Positions 28,801-40,155 of a stretch of DNA of 64,000 nt are shown one piece after another. Position 1 is the stretch's first letter. Each line of letters begins with the position of its first letter. The DNA is from Hydractinia symbiolongicarpus (taxonomy: Eukaryota; Cnidaria; Hydrozoa; Anthoathecata; Hydractiniidae). Location of the stretch: positions 11,675,501-11,739,500 of the forward strand of contig NC_079886.1 in NCBI RefSeq assembly GCF_029227915.1. Direction: 5' to 3'. Made by a program: the position numbers and the translations under genes. The notes beneath the pieces were generated by a model. It did no database searches. It worked only from the letters and a program-made list of their open reading frames with translations, and was not told where the DNA came from.

Positions 28801-29458
28801 TCTTATATAATAATACGAAATTTGTGACAAGCATAGTGGATGTGTTTATTTTCCTTTGATGTCGCCGAAATTTTCTTTAAAGTCGCCGAAAAAGCTATGT
28901 CCCAAATGTTAATTTTTTTGACGTCACGGCACGACGTCAAAGTATTTAGGCTGACGTCGAAGCTTTTTTTTAATTAGCGAAACGGCTAAAAATAACTGAC
29001 GTCATATTTCATGTGGGTAACTGGGGGCCATCGGAGACCATTTTGGGTAAGTCCTCCAAAGCTGCGTCTACCACCCGTTTCGGAACAGACGGGTTGATGA
29101 CGTCATCGAAATGCTTTTAAACCCCAGTATCACATAAACACGTTCGTCAAAAGTACATAATTCAGTACATTTTCTTGATCCAACGGCTAAACAAATGTTG
29201 TAAAAAAAATTTTCGCACATTAGTTTGTCTTTGCCAATGTAAGCAAAATTTTTATACCTCTGTATCTTATTCGTTGGTTAAAAGAACACGATCCGATACA
29301 TTATCTTGATCAGCCTTTCAAGCTGTACACATTGGAGCAACGGCCAAATAAAAATCTGAAAACTCTTTGTGTATTGCTTACGTCATCAAAATGACGGATT
29401 TTTTAATTTTTATTGTTCTTCAGACGAAGTGGATTTTTTCTTGGGCCTTATCGACTAG
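28801..29458. mobile_element. Helitron-like unit, left cluster copy 1
   Basis: Begins TCTTATATAATAATACG and ends GACTAG. Just upstream of that end is a short stem GTGGA ... (C)TTGGG followed by CCTTATCGACTAG. Internal similarity to the units at 37.4-40.2 kb includes AAAGTGGATGT..TTTCCTTTGATG, TGACGTCA words and ATACATTTTCTTGATC. Just before it, a TGGATTTTTCCATGGG hairpin without CTAG marks a truncated further copy. Confidence 0.65.
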
Positions 29459-30610
29459 TCTCTTATATAATACGAAGCTTCTGTCTGTCTGTGTGTGACT
29501 TTACAAAGACGATATTTTTTACCAAAAATTTAGGTTTTTTACGTTTTCGGTTAACATTATGCAGGAGAGGGTGGTATGGTTGTCCATTTATTTGTTTGTG
29601 TTGCAAACTGTTGTTTTTTTGATTTTGTGTGAACTGTTGTGGAAATAGATATATACTGCAATACACAAATGGAATATACGGAAAAAAAGATTTTTTGTAG
29701 AAATATACTTCACTGTTGTGTTTGCTGATGTTTTTCATATTTTGTGTATTTAATGTTTTGCTACGAACAACTTTATGCGCGATTTCACTTTTGCTGGAAT
29801 AAATTCCACAGTTTCACGTTTTTGTTTTTGTTGAGAATTTTACAATATTTTAGTCTGAAATGTCAAAGAAGAACAGCTTTTAAGAGGTAAATTCAAAACC
29901 AACTTTTGAACTGACTTTTGTTGATTTGGATTTACTCCTCAGAAACCGTTGTTTCACATTTTGTGTAGGCTTTTGTGACGAAGGACTTTAAAATAAAGAT
30001 CTTTGTTAGTTTGAAATTTACTCCTTGCTTACCGCATTTTTTGACATTTCTGTTTAAAATGTTTGATAACAGGAAGTATGGATCATTAAACCAAAAAACA
30101 ATTAATTTTGTGTTGTTGACCGTTTGATTTTTACATTTTTTGTAAATTTTTGTGGGAGAGGATGGTATGCAACCTAAAAAGACTGTTTTTTCTAGATTTA
30201 AATTTGATGGCTTTTTGATATTTTTGCCTTTAGGGGAAAGAAAATATTTAAAATGCATTAAGATTTTTTGTTGTTGTTGATAACTCTTGCAGGCCTCCTT
30301 TTTGACATTTCAGAATAAAATACTGAGGGTTTTCAACATAATCATCAAAAAACCTTTAAACCCCAATATCTTTTTAACCGTTCGTGAAAATTACATGATC
30401 CTATACATTTTTTTATCAGCGTTTCAATATCTATACAATAGCAAGGGGTTAAGGAATTTCTCAATTTATTTGCGGGAACTTGCTGACGTCATCTCCTTAA
30501 CCGTTCGTTAAAATCTTAAACAATATTTTGATTAGCATTTCAAGTTCTATACAATAGAGGCAACAAGCACAGGCAACAAGCAATTTTTTTAATCATTGGT
30601 GACGTCATTA
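29459..30610. mobile_element. Helitron-like unit, left cluster copy 2, truncated
   Basis: Begins TCTCTTATATAATACGAAG directly after the CTAG of the previous unit. It has the GTCTGTCTGTGTG run and internal TGACGTCATC and ATTTCAAGTTCTATACAATA segments. No CTAG hairpin end is found before about 30610, so the right end is lost. Confidence 0.55.
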
Positions 30611-31117
30611 TCATTTAGAAAAGAAAAGAAAGAAAACTTTAATTTCCCAGCAGGGTAAGTGCTTATGTAGAGTATTTAATTAATATCAAAAGTAGTCTTT
30701 TCTATCGTTTTCAATTCTATTTGGGTGTTAATAGGAAAATATGATATTAAGATGATTTAAGATGTTGTTTTGGTCCTCATTGCTCAAAAAATCTTCCCCC
30801 GTCATAAGCTTAGCTTTTTTGTATGTCGCTAAAGTAAAAAATTAACAACTCGTTTTATAGTTTATTCAAATAAAGTAAATTATTAAATCACGCAAAACAT
30901 TAACATAACGTACTGATAAATAATTTCTTTGTTGTAAACAACTTAACAAGATAATCCTAAAAAGATAAAAACTGACACAGTATCGATTTTAAATCTTTTC
31001 TTACTAAAGGCCTTTTCATATAAAAAAAGTTTTCTTTCATTCTTTTGTCAATTCATTATTTATACGACGTTTCGTTGTCTGTCTTCCTCACACAGCATAC
31101 ACTTCAAGCTGATTGTT

Positions 31118-32340
31118 TTAAATTATTGGTACTGGGTTTGAAAGGGTCTTTCTTCTGATCAATATGGTAATTAGGAATAAAATTGACAAAACATTCATTC
31201 CAACATAAAACGCATTCATATAGTCGTAATATGTACCAAATAATACGCCTCCAATAATTCGACCACTTTGAAGAGATAGAGTTCTGACGCCTTCCATAAA
31301 ACCTTGCTTACACGAAAATGCAAGCTTGGCCAATACAACAACGCTGAATGCTGTTAGTATTATCCACATATACCAAATAGTAACGTTTCCAACTTTGTGG
31401 TATATTAAAAGCTGCAATAAAGATGTTATCATTATTGATACGACACTCAATACTCCAATGTAGTAGATTATTATAAGGACTGTGTTCAAGAGAGAAAGGC
31501 CGACCAATACCACATTTAAAAATGCATAGCTAAAATTAAGCTTCTGGATGATTAGTAAGGGTAATACACGGAAAATTAACTGATCAGCGATTCCAAAGAA
31601 AACTGAAATAGTGATGATCAGCAAGCTGTCAGGAGCACACAACATTCTTTTTATGATATTAAACGTAGTCTCAGTTCTGTTGTTCTCATTGGTTTCCGTT
31701 ATATCCAGCTTCATATCATACTCCCTTGATAGATCATGAGAAAAAATTATGATAGCAATGAGAAGTACAGCTGTAACAATGAGAAGAAATGGCCCAATCA
31801 CATTTGCGTGTGTTATGTGTATTTGGCCAATCCATAAATCTGCATTTAGAAACAAAACTGAAACACACGGTCCAAACGCATATCTAAACATCATGATCCC
31901 GTTTAAAAGCGGTAGTCGTTGCATTAGTCCTTTGCTTGTATAAGATCTTGCTACTTCGGAAATCATAAGTGGGCCTGCAGCAATACTAAACCACTTAAAA
32001 ATCTTCCGACTAATGGAAATAGTGGTGACATGTGAATTGGATATAAAATGCTGCCACTAATAGACAAAAACATTATGCAAATTAAGCATAACTTAACTCG
32101 GCGTGTTTTATCAACAATTCTTGTTACAATAGGCGGAAAAAATAAAGATGGAACAAAAAATGCAGTGCTTATTAAGCCATAATACAATTCATCGTTATCG
32201 GTTTTCAGAAGAGTGGAAACATACATCCACAATTTTGCGTTGATGCAACCCATTTCCATACCAATAAGAAAATACACGAACAGAAAAACCACATATGTGA
32301 ACGCTCGTTTCTTCTTCCATTTTAGCAGGTCAATTTGGGA
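31118..32340 (-). pseudogene. MFS transporter, frameshifted
   Basis: Two reading frames together make a major-facilitator protein of about 400 residues with around 12 hydrophobic segments. The first (from about 32340 to 31980) has the family-like KWKKKRAFTY entry, TM1 VVFLFVYFLIG and, between TM2 and TM3, a motif-A-like IVTRIVDKTRRVK. It ends at GRFLSGL. The second (31990-31118) continues IAAGPLMISEVARSY and runs to NPVPII. A one-base shift near 31985 separates them. It is unspliced here, while the only clear host gene is intron-rich, and no ATG precedes the conserved entry, so an upstream exon or a retrocopy is possible. It resembles MFSD8/SPX-like transporters; the substrate is unknown. A sequencing error at the shift cannot be excluded. 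Confidence 0.7.
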
Positions 32341-32344
32341 TATG

Positions 32345-34078
32345 ATATTCGATTAACTTAATAGTCGTCCGTTTTATAATTCTTAACAATGAGAATATTG
32401 GTTTGTAGCAACTCCAGTGTTTATAAGGGTGTATTTCCTTATTAGGAGACCCAGTTAAATGAACAATAGTCAAATTAGACGACACGTACAAATGTAAAAG
32501 ATTTGGCAATACATCAAAATGGCCAGCGAAGGATAAAAAAATATTCCTCTTTCATACTTTTCTTATTTCTTAATTTTTTTATTTCCGTTATAATGAAACT
32601 TCTATAAAATGAAAGCATGAAACCAATAACTAAACAAGGGATACAAAATACGAACGTAAGTTAGTAAAAAAATGATCGGTAACAAAAGAAGCTGACTTTT
32701 AGAAATCTAGGAATACTAGATCTTAACCGTGATTTTACTACCTTTTTTTAAACGAGGAGGAAAACAAAATTTTGCTTAGATTTTAAGACGTACACTAGCA
32801 TGCGTTAGTTGATACGATAACACTATTCCTGTTACCATCCAAATGGAAAACCTTATGACATCATTTGTTAATGATCGCGTTTCAAATCCTTCTACACAGT
32901 AACAGAAAGAAAACAGTTTCGTTAATTAGGAAAAAAATTTGAGAGAGAACCTTGTTATTGTAAAAAGTATGCCCATCGTTTTAGAATTTACATAATTAAA
33001 AAGCTTTATATATTCTTGGAGCAATAACATCGAAAGTTGCAAATCTTCTGAGACATCGACATAGGGTTGCAACAATCAGTATTCAAAAAATAAAAATGCC
33101 AATTATGGAGTGGAGTAGGTACATAACTTTAAATAATGTACCTCTAATACATCTATATCTTTGTGAAAAAAAAAATTGTTAGTGTAGTCCTCGTCATACC
33201 TTACCAATTTGGCTCATAATAATATACTGAGGCATCGATACTTCCACAATGCGAAGGTATATTTAATGAATCTTAAAACAAATAAAAAAGAAGGTGTTTT
33301 AAAACGATTATAGGTTAGTATTAAAGCCAGTATACCGGTATAGAAAAGCCGGCTTATAATGTATCATGCAACATGCAAGGACAAGGAAATGTTATTTTAA
33401 CATTCGTGTTATTGTTGTTGGAATAAAAATATATCGCAAACTTTATTGCGTGCTGTGTCATATTTCCTGTTTCTTTTCGTCATGACTGCCATATCCGGTT
33501 GACGTCGTACCTTATTTGTTGACAAACATATATCTTTTCAACAATTTATACTTTATGGCATTTACAATATCAGTGTCAGTACTTATGTTGGCAGTAGTTA
33601 AGTAGGAATTTTGTTGGTCACGTTCAAGGCCCAGATATTTGGAAAATGCTATTATTCTTACGTCAGTTGCAATTACCACCATTTAAAATTTAGGTCGCAT
33701 CAATAATTAATCTGTTAACATTGACAAGTTCAAAATTCGTGTGGGATACTTAAAGCGTGTAGATGGCAACAGTCTTCTGATTTTTTTAACAACTATTCAT
33801 TAGCTTCTGGCAAAACTTGCAAGAATTCGCCTATTACTAGCCTGAGATAAAAATAGCTCACAGACGGAAAGTTGATGGTAATGTGTAACATATTGTACAA
33901 TGTCTATGTTGCATGTATACAACACAACTTTGTATATTATAACGTAAAAAATATTTTGCTAAAAAAAAAGTTAAATAAAGGAAAAACAAAATTTGAAGTT
34001 TTAGTTCTGTACATATCATCTCTTTAAAGGTTTATCTCCACTACAATATAAAAGAAGTACTGACTAAAATTTAGTGTC
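32345..34078. other. Intergenic
   Basis: AT-rich; no gene, and no repeat with clear ends. Confidence 0.4.
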
Positions 34079-34079
34079 T

Positions 34080-34294
34080 CCGCGAAGGGCTATCCTTAGC
34101 TTTGCCCGAGGTCGAAGTGTCAAAAATTAACAGCTCTAGATTGCCAGAAAACACATTGAAATTCATTCAAATAGATGCAACCGATTTCTCTAAAGGGGCG
34201 AAAAACGATGTGGTTGCATGTTTTCTAAGTAACATGCACTCCGTATTGGTCCAATTGCACTTGTCGCTGTTCCCAGCGGACCCAATTCCCTGAT
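34080..34294 (+). CDS. Possible terminal exon, unknown protein
   Basis: After an AAATTTAG acceptor an open frame of about 70 codons (LREGLSLALPEVEVSKINSS, later FIQIDATDFSKGAKNDVV) runs to TGA. Composition is coding-like, but no upstream exon, domain or polyadenylation signal was identified. It could equally be a transposon fragment. Confidence 0.3.
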
Positions 34295-34837
34295 TTTTCA
34301 GATCTTTCTGTACCATGTAGCTGTTTCCTTTTTAGAGAGAAAATGGCAATTTTCCATTTGCTCCATATGATTGTTCGCAGTTATTGTTTGATTGTAATGT
34401 AAAAAACGTTCAGGAGATAAAACAACTTTTTTTAAAACCGGCGATTTAACTTTATGCTTATGTAAATAGATTTCTAGTAAAAGCAAACCCTTGACTTTCA
34501 AATACGGCACTAAGTAGGTTTACACGTATATAGATTAGTATGGGGCAGCCACACTTGCAGACTAACAGTTGTATTTATGCGGTTTTTATTGTTCTACAAC
34601 TTGGAGGCGCATTTAAAGGAAGAATGTAGCACCATTTTATAACAGGAAAAAAACGTAATGGCATGATCTGTAAATGCGTAAAAGTCTGCACGGGACAGTT
34701 GCGTATACCCAATATAACTTCCTCAAATAAACAAATACAGGAAATTAGTGTAGAAAGTTAAATCAAAAGTTATTAAAAAAGACGTGATCCAAACAATTTT
34801 TAACAATCAATAGCTTTTTGTAGATATATTTTGTGAA

Positions 34838-36366
34838 AAATGAATGTTTGGGATCAGTGGTGCAATGAAATGAGAAAACTAGCTGAGATCGCAATTAGCG
34901 AACCACAAGCCGCATTTGCTGCTTATACTCATGGCGAAATGCATAAATTCAATTATTTTATGAGAACTATTCCAAATATGGAGGATTTCCTCACACCACT
35001 TGATAAAGTCATCGAGGACGAATTCCTGCCTGCTTTGTTTGGAGAGACCATATCTGAAAATGATCGTAAACTGTTCAAATTACCAATTCGAGATGGCGGC
35101 ATGGGCATACCTGTGTTGACTCAAAAAGCGAAAATTGATTGTAGTTCATCATTGGCCATATCTGCACCCCTTGTTGAAGTGATTGTATCTCAAGGTAACG
35201 ACATCCCTTCAAAAGAAACTGTAAGACAAGTTCGCCATGACAGAACGGAATTAGTAACAGCCTCACAAAGACAAGAACGTGAAAATGTAATCAGTGAACT
35301 TGATAATAAATTGTCAAGAGTTCTTTCTCAGAATTGTGAAAAAGGCGCATCAAGTTGGCTTACTGTCCTCCCCCTGAAAGACCAAGGATTTGATTTATCA
35401 AAGGACGAATTCCGTGATGCATTGGCTTTAAGATATAATCGCAAAGTCAAGAACTTACCATCAAAGTGTGCATGTGGACAACCATTCGATACGAATCATG
35501 CCATGAACTGCAAAAAGGGAGGATTTGTTTCTATTCGTCACGACAACGTAAGAGATTTTGAGGCAAACCTTCTTAAAATGGCATGCAATGACGTTGAAAT
35601 TGAACCGAAACTACAACCGGTTGAAAATGATGAAGCCCGACTAGATATACGAGCTCGCGGTTTTTGGCGTCCGGGACAATCCGCTTATTTCGACGTTCGA
35701 ATTACCAATGTCAACTCCAACTCACAAGCGAACATTCCAGTAGCAGCAATATATAGGAATCACGAGAGCGAAAAGAAGAGGAAATATAACGACCGCGTCA
35801 TCAACCTTGAACATGGCTCATTCACTCCACTTGTTTTTTCCATTAATGGAGGTATGAGTCAAGAAGGTACCATATTTCACAAACATCTCGCTGAAAAGAT
35901 TGCTAACAAGACGGGACAAAAGTATGAACGAATAATGTCATGGATAAGATGTAAATTAAGTTTTGTAATAATGCGTTCTGCTTTGTTGTGTCTGAGGGGT
36001 AGTCGTTCTGTGAAGGTTAACGTGGAGCCAGCTGATGACTTCAGCTTCGCATGTGACGAAGCCAGGCTTTGACATTCTGTTTAAGTTATTATATTGTTTT
36101 TTATATTGTTTGTTGTTTCAATATTTATTTTTGTTGTTTGTTTGTTCTAATCGCTGGCACACATTAGGCATCAAGTCCCCAACAGTCCTCTCTTTTTCGT
36201 TCTCGCAGCTATCTCCTTCTCGAATCTTTTTTTAGTCTACATCATCTTCACGAAAAATTTTTAACTCGTTGTTATATAATATATAAATAATTTTATTACT
36301 TTTATTTATTACTGTACATTGTTCTTATCGATTATACCTTTAATTAATATTAAATAAAAAAAAAAA
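34838..36366 (+). mobile_element. 5'-truncated LINE ending in poly-A
   Basis: The copy begins abruptly within the thumb region of a reverse transcriptase and ends in an A-rich tail (36353-36366), as expected for incomplete target-primed reverse transcription. Its one ORF (34840-36072) is unbroken. A second A run follows at 36385-36397. The target duplication was not resolved. Confidence 0.75.
34840..36072 (+). CDS. LINE ORF2 C-terminus: RT thumb, CCHC knuckle, restriction-like endonuclease candidate
   Basis: 410 codons. The first 110 residues resemble the end of a non-LTR reverse transcriptase (EPQAAFAAYTHG, then LPIRDGGMGIPV). A knuckle with C200, C202, H210 and C214 is followed by GGFVSIRHDNVRD and then a block with D259 (ARLDIRA) and D275 (AYFDVRI). 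That order, CCHC then D ... D/K-like, is what R2- and NeSL-type LINEs with a restriction-like endonuclease show at the C-terminus. The exact clade is inference. The catalytic Lys is not clear: Arg is seen in FDVR. The first Met is incidental, since the true start was lost by truncation. Confidence 0.68.
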   Translation: MNVWDQWCNEMRKLAEIAISEPQAAFAAYTHGEMHKFNYFMRTIPNMEDFLTPLDKVIEDEFLPALFGETISENDRKLFKLPIRDGGMGIPVLTQKAKIDCSSSLAISAPLVEVIVSQGNDIPSKETVRQVRHDRTELVTASQRQERENVISELDNKLSRVLSQNCEKGASSWLTVLPLKDQGFDLSKDEFRDALALRYNRKVKNLPSKCACGQPFDTNHAMNCKKGGFVSIRHDNVRDFEANLLKMACNDVEIEPKLQPVENDEARLDIRARGFWRPGQSAYFDVRITNVNSNSQANIPVAAIYRNHESEKKRKYNDRVINLEHGSFTPLVFSINGGMSQEGTIFHKHLAEKIANKTGQKYERIMSWIRCKLSFVIMRSALLCLRGSRSVKVNVEPADDFSFACDEARL

Positions 36367-37379
36367 GAGTAGAGTATGCTAATAAAAAAAAAAAATGTTT
36401 GGAAAAGTAAAGGATTACTTTGACAATTTTTATACACTTTTTAGAAATGGAATTAAAATAATTATAGATCGATGCAACTCTTATGACTTACGGAAAGCGT
36501 AATCCATATATTTAAAGAGCCATCGTGCACGTGCTCAAGCTCTGTTTGTATTTTCCGATATTAAGAACTCAATAAAACACGGAGAAATTTTATTTTTAAG
36601 TATATCTCATTCCGGCTACCTTAGATCTGAATTGAAGCAGCAAAAAAAGTCACTTTAACTTGAAAGTTCTTTTCTACCGGAAATTATCATTATTATGACA
36701 GTTTCATAATAATGATTCATAATAATTACCAAAATTAATTTTTGAATTATTTTTAGAAAGTACAAAGTCAAAGCCATATTATCCTCATTGTTTCGATTAA
36801 ACCCTACTAAAGATTACAACAAAGAGACAAAGAAAGAAATCCCGCATTGTTTTTCGACCCCCTGTTTATTTGATTTACCTTCCCATTTGTCCATACATGG
36901 CTAGTTGTTTCATGTTCTCGCATTTCACGTGATTTCAAGGCCTGAGATTGGAACATATTAACAATATGTGAGATAATGATTAGACAAGTTAGATTTCACA
37001 TGTCTATGAAAAAGACAGCTCTTTTCTTAATTACACACAAAGTAAACTTTGATCTTAAAACCCTTATTTCTGTTTTTAAAATGGCTTTTAAATTGCTAAT
37101 TTGCACGAAACAGCAATAAAAAACGGAGGATTTTTTTTACATGGTAAGAACTAACTCATTGGCCCTTTTCAAGCCGGTTTCAAGAAATTGTAAAATGAGT
37201 TACATATTATACAAATCGTTATTCCAATGGTTTTTTACAAGATGGGAGACTTTGTAACCAAGCAAAAACAAAAAGATGGAATATGAATTAAATATGCTTT
37301 TATTCATACACCTTTTCCGAATTTAATGTTTGTAAATAAATTATCGGCATGAAAACGAGGCACTACTTAGTAAACTTTA
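36367..37379. other. Intergenic
   Basis: AT-rich; no gene recognised. Confidence 0.4.
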
Positions 37380-37957
37380 TCTCTTATAATAATACGCTAA
37401 GTGTGTCTGTCTGTCACTTTTGCAAAGGGGATTATATTTTCTTTGATAAAGTCTATAAAACATCGTCTATAAATTTGTTCTGTAAATTACCAAACTTTGA
37501 CGTTAAAGCAATATTGACGTCAAAGGAAAGTATATTAAGATTAGTGAAGCCATTGCATTGCACTTTTAAATTTAAGGCTAAATAACTTGGAAACGGGTGG
37601 AAATAACTGACGTCATCTCCTGCGTAGGTAACTAGGGACCACCTTTGACCAATTTGGGTAAGTTTCCCAAACCTGGGTCCCTGAATCCGTTTCGGGAATG
37701 GACGGGTTGATGACGTCATCAAAAAAACCTTCAAACCCTAATATCTCTGCACCCGTTTGTCAAAAATACACGATCCTATACATTTTCTTGATCAGCGTTT
37801 CAAGATCTATACGATGAAGGCAACAGGCATACACATTTCTGAAAAAAAAAGTTTTGTGTTCTGACATGTCTCTGCTGACGTCATCAAAATTTAAATGACG
37901 GTTATTTTTCTCTGTTATCCTGCCTAAGTGGATTTTTCCACGGGCCTTATCGACTAG
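37380..37957. mobile_element. Helitron-like array, unit A
   Basis: Begins TCTCTTATAATAATACGC and ends GTGGATTTTTCCAC (hairpin), GGGCCTTATCGACTAG. The next unit starts at the following base. It is shorter than the others (578 bp), mainly by internal loss. Confidence 0.72.
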
Positions 37958-38694
37958 TCTATATAATAATACGCTAGGTGTGTCTGTGTGTCTGTGACAG
38001 GCAAAGTGGATGTCTTCATTTTCCTTTGATGTTGCTGAAAAATGCATGTCTAATATGTTAAATTTTCTGACGTTACGACGAGACGAAAATAACACTACTT
38101 TAACGTCAATATCCTATATTAAATTAATGAAGCCATTACAGTGCACCTAAAACTTAGAGGCCAAATAACTTGGAAACGAGGTGGTGACGTCAATGATTTT
38201 TCACCGCGTGGGTAACTAGGGACCAACTAGGACCAATTTGGGTAATTTTTCCAAACCTGGGTCCCCGAATCCGTTTCGGAATGGACGGGTTGATGACGTC
38301 ATCGAAAAACCTTCAAATCCTAATATCTCTGCAACCGTTTGTCAAAAATACGCGATCCTATACATTTTCTTGATAAGCGTTTCAAGACCTATACAATGAA
38401 GGCAGCAGGTATACAAATTTCTAAAAAAAAAATTTGGGGGGTTTGACTGGCCATTGCTGACATCAGCAAAATTTTAAAACCCTTATTTCTCATTAACTGC
38501 TTATCAAAAAGATATGATCATATACATTTTCTTGGTCAGCGTTTTAACATCTGCATAGTACAGGCAACGAATAAACTAAATTTCGCCAAATATTTTTGTA
38601 ATTGCACTGCTGACGTCAGCAAAAAATCTAAAACAACCTACTTTTCCATTGTCCTTCTGCCTAAGTGGATTTTTCCACGGGCCTTATCGACTAG
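37958..38694. mobile_element. Helitron-like array, unit B
   Basis: 737 bp, from TCTATATAATAATACGC to CGACTAG, with the GTGGATTTTTCCAC stem 12 bp before CTAG. 5' TC, 3' CTAG and a subterminal hairpin are the Helitron hallmarks. Contains TGACGTCAATG, GATGACGTCATC and GCTGACGTCAGC. No Rep/helicase ORF. Confidence 0.78.
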
Positions 38695-39422
38695 TCTATA
38701 TAATAATACGCCAGTTCCGTGTCTCTGTGACAGGCACAGTGGATGTGTTCATTTTTCTTTGATGTTGCCGAAAAATACATGTCTATTACGTCAAATTTTC
38801 TGACGTTACAGCGCGACGTCAATAATACTATTTTAACGTCAATATCCTATATTAAAATAATGAAGCCATTACAGTGCATCTAAAATTTTGAGGCTAAAAA
38901 ACTTGGAAACGGGTGGAAATAACTGACGTCATCTCCTGCGTAGGTAACTAGGGACCACCTTTGACCAATTTGGGTAAGTTTCCCAAACCTGGGTCCCTGA
39001 ATCCGTTTCGGAATGGACGGGTTAATTACGTCATCAAAAATCTTCAAACCCTAATATCTCTGCAACCGTTTACCAAAAGTACATGATCCTATACATTTTC
39101 TTAATCAGTGCTTCAAGATCTATACGATGAAGGCAACAGGTATACGAATTTCTTAAAAAAAATTTGGGGTTTTGACAGTTCATTGCTGACGTCAGCAAAA
39201 TTTTTAAAACCTTATATCTCCTTAAGCGTTTGTCGAAAACATATGATCCTATACATTATTTTGATCAGCGTTTTAACCTCTACACATTACAGGCAACGAA
39301 TAAACTAAACTTCGCCAATTTTTTCTGTACCTGCACTGCTGACGTCAGCAAAAAATCTAAAAAAACATATTTTCCATTGTCCCTCTGCCTAAGTGGATTA
39401 CTCCACGGGCCTTATCGACTAG
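38695..39422. mobile_element. Helitron-like array, unit C
   Basis: 728 bp with the same ends. The 3' stem has one change (GTGGATTACTCCAC) that keeps the pairing. Internal segments match unit B closely. Confidence 0.78.
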
Positions 39423-40155
39423 TCTATATAATAATACGCCAGTTCTGTCTGTCTGTGACTTTTGCAAAGTGGACTATATTCTTTACAATTTTCTTTAACA
39501 AATTCTATAAAACATCGCCTATAAAATTGTTCTATAATTTACCAAACTTTAACGTTAAAATAGTATTGACGTCAAAGGAAAGTTAATTAAGATTAGTGAA
39601 GCCATTACAGTGCACTTAAAACTTTGAAGCCAAATAACTTGGAAACGAGGTGGTGACGTCAATGATTTTTTACCGCGTGGGTAACTAGGGACCACATAGG
39701 ACCAATTTGGGTAAGTTCCCCAAACCTGGGTCCCCCAATCCGTTTCGGAAGGGACGGGTTGATGACGTCATCACAAAACCTACAATCCCCAATATCTCTG
39801 CAACCGTTTGTCAAAAGTTCATGTTCCTATACATTTTCTTGATCAGCTTTTCAAAAACTATAACATGAAGGCAACGAGTATACAAATTTCAAAAAAATAA
39901 TTTTCTGCACTTTTATTAGGGACTTTGCTGACGTCAGCAAACTTTTTAAACCCGTAAATCTCATTAACCATTCATCAAAAGCACGTGAATACATACATTT
40001 TCTTGATCAGCGCTTTAAGGTCTACACAGTTAAGCCAACATAAAAACAAGGTTCTAATATTTTTTGCAGATGCTGACGTCATCAAAATTCATATGACGCT
40101 TATTTTTCAATTTTTTCCTGCTTCAGTGAATTTTTCCACGGGCTTTATTGACTAG
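39423..40155. mobile_element. Helitron-like array, unit D
   Basis: 733 bp with the same 5' end. The 3' stem is altered (GTGAATTTTTCCAC) and the end reads TTATTGACTAG. The front half resembles unit A and the back half units B and C, so the copies have exchanged or mosaic segments. Confidence 0.76.

Noticed and set aside
34298-34510. Minus-strand frame of 70 codons
   Set aside because: No homology-like pattern and no splice context.
37380-40155. CRISPR-like or satellite array
   Set aside because: Units of 0.6-0.7 kb with Helitron-type ends explain the periodicity; there are no short direct repeats with unique spacers, and the DNA is eukaryotic.
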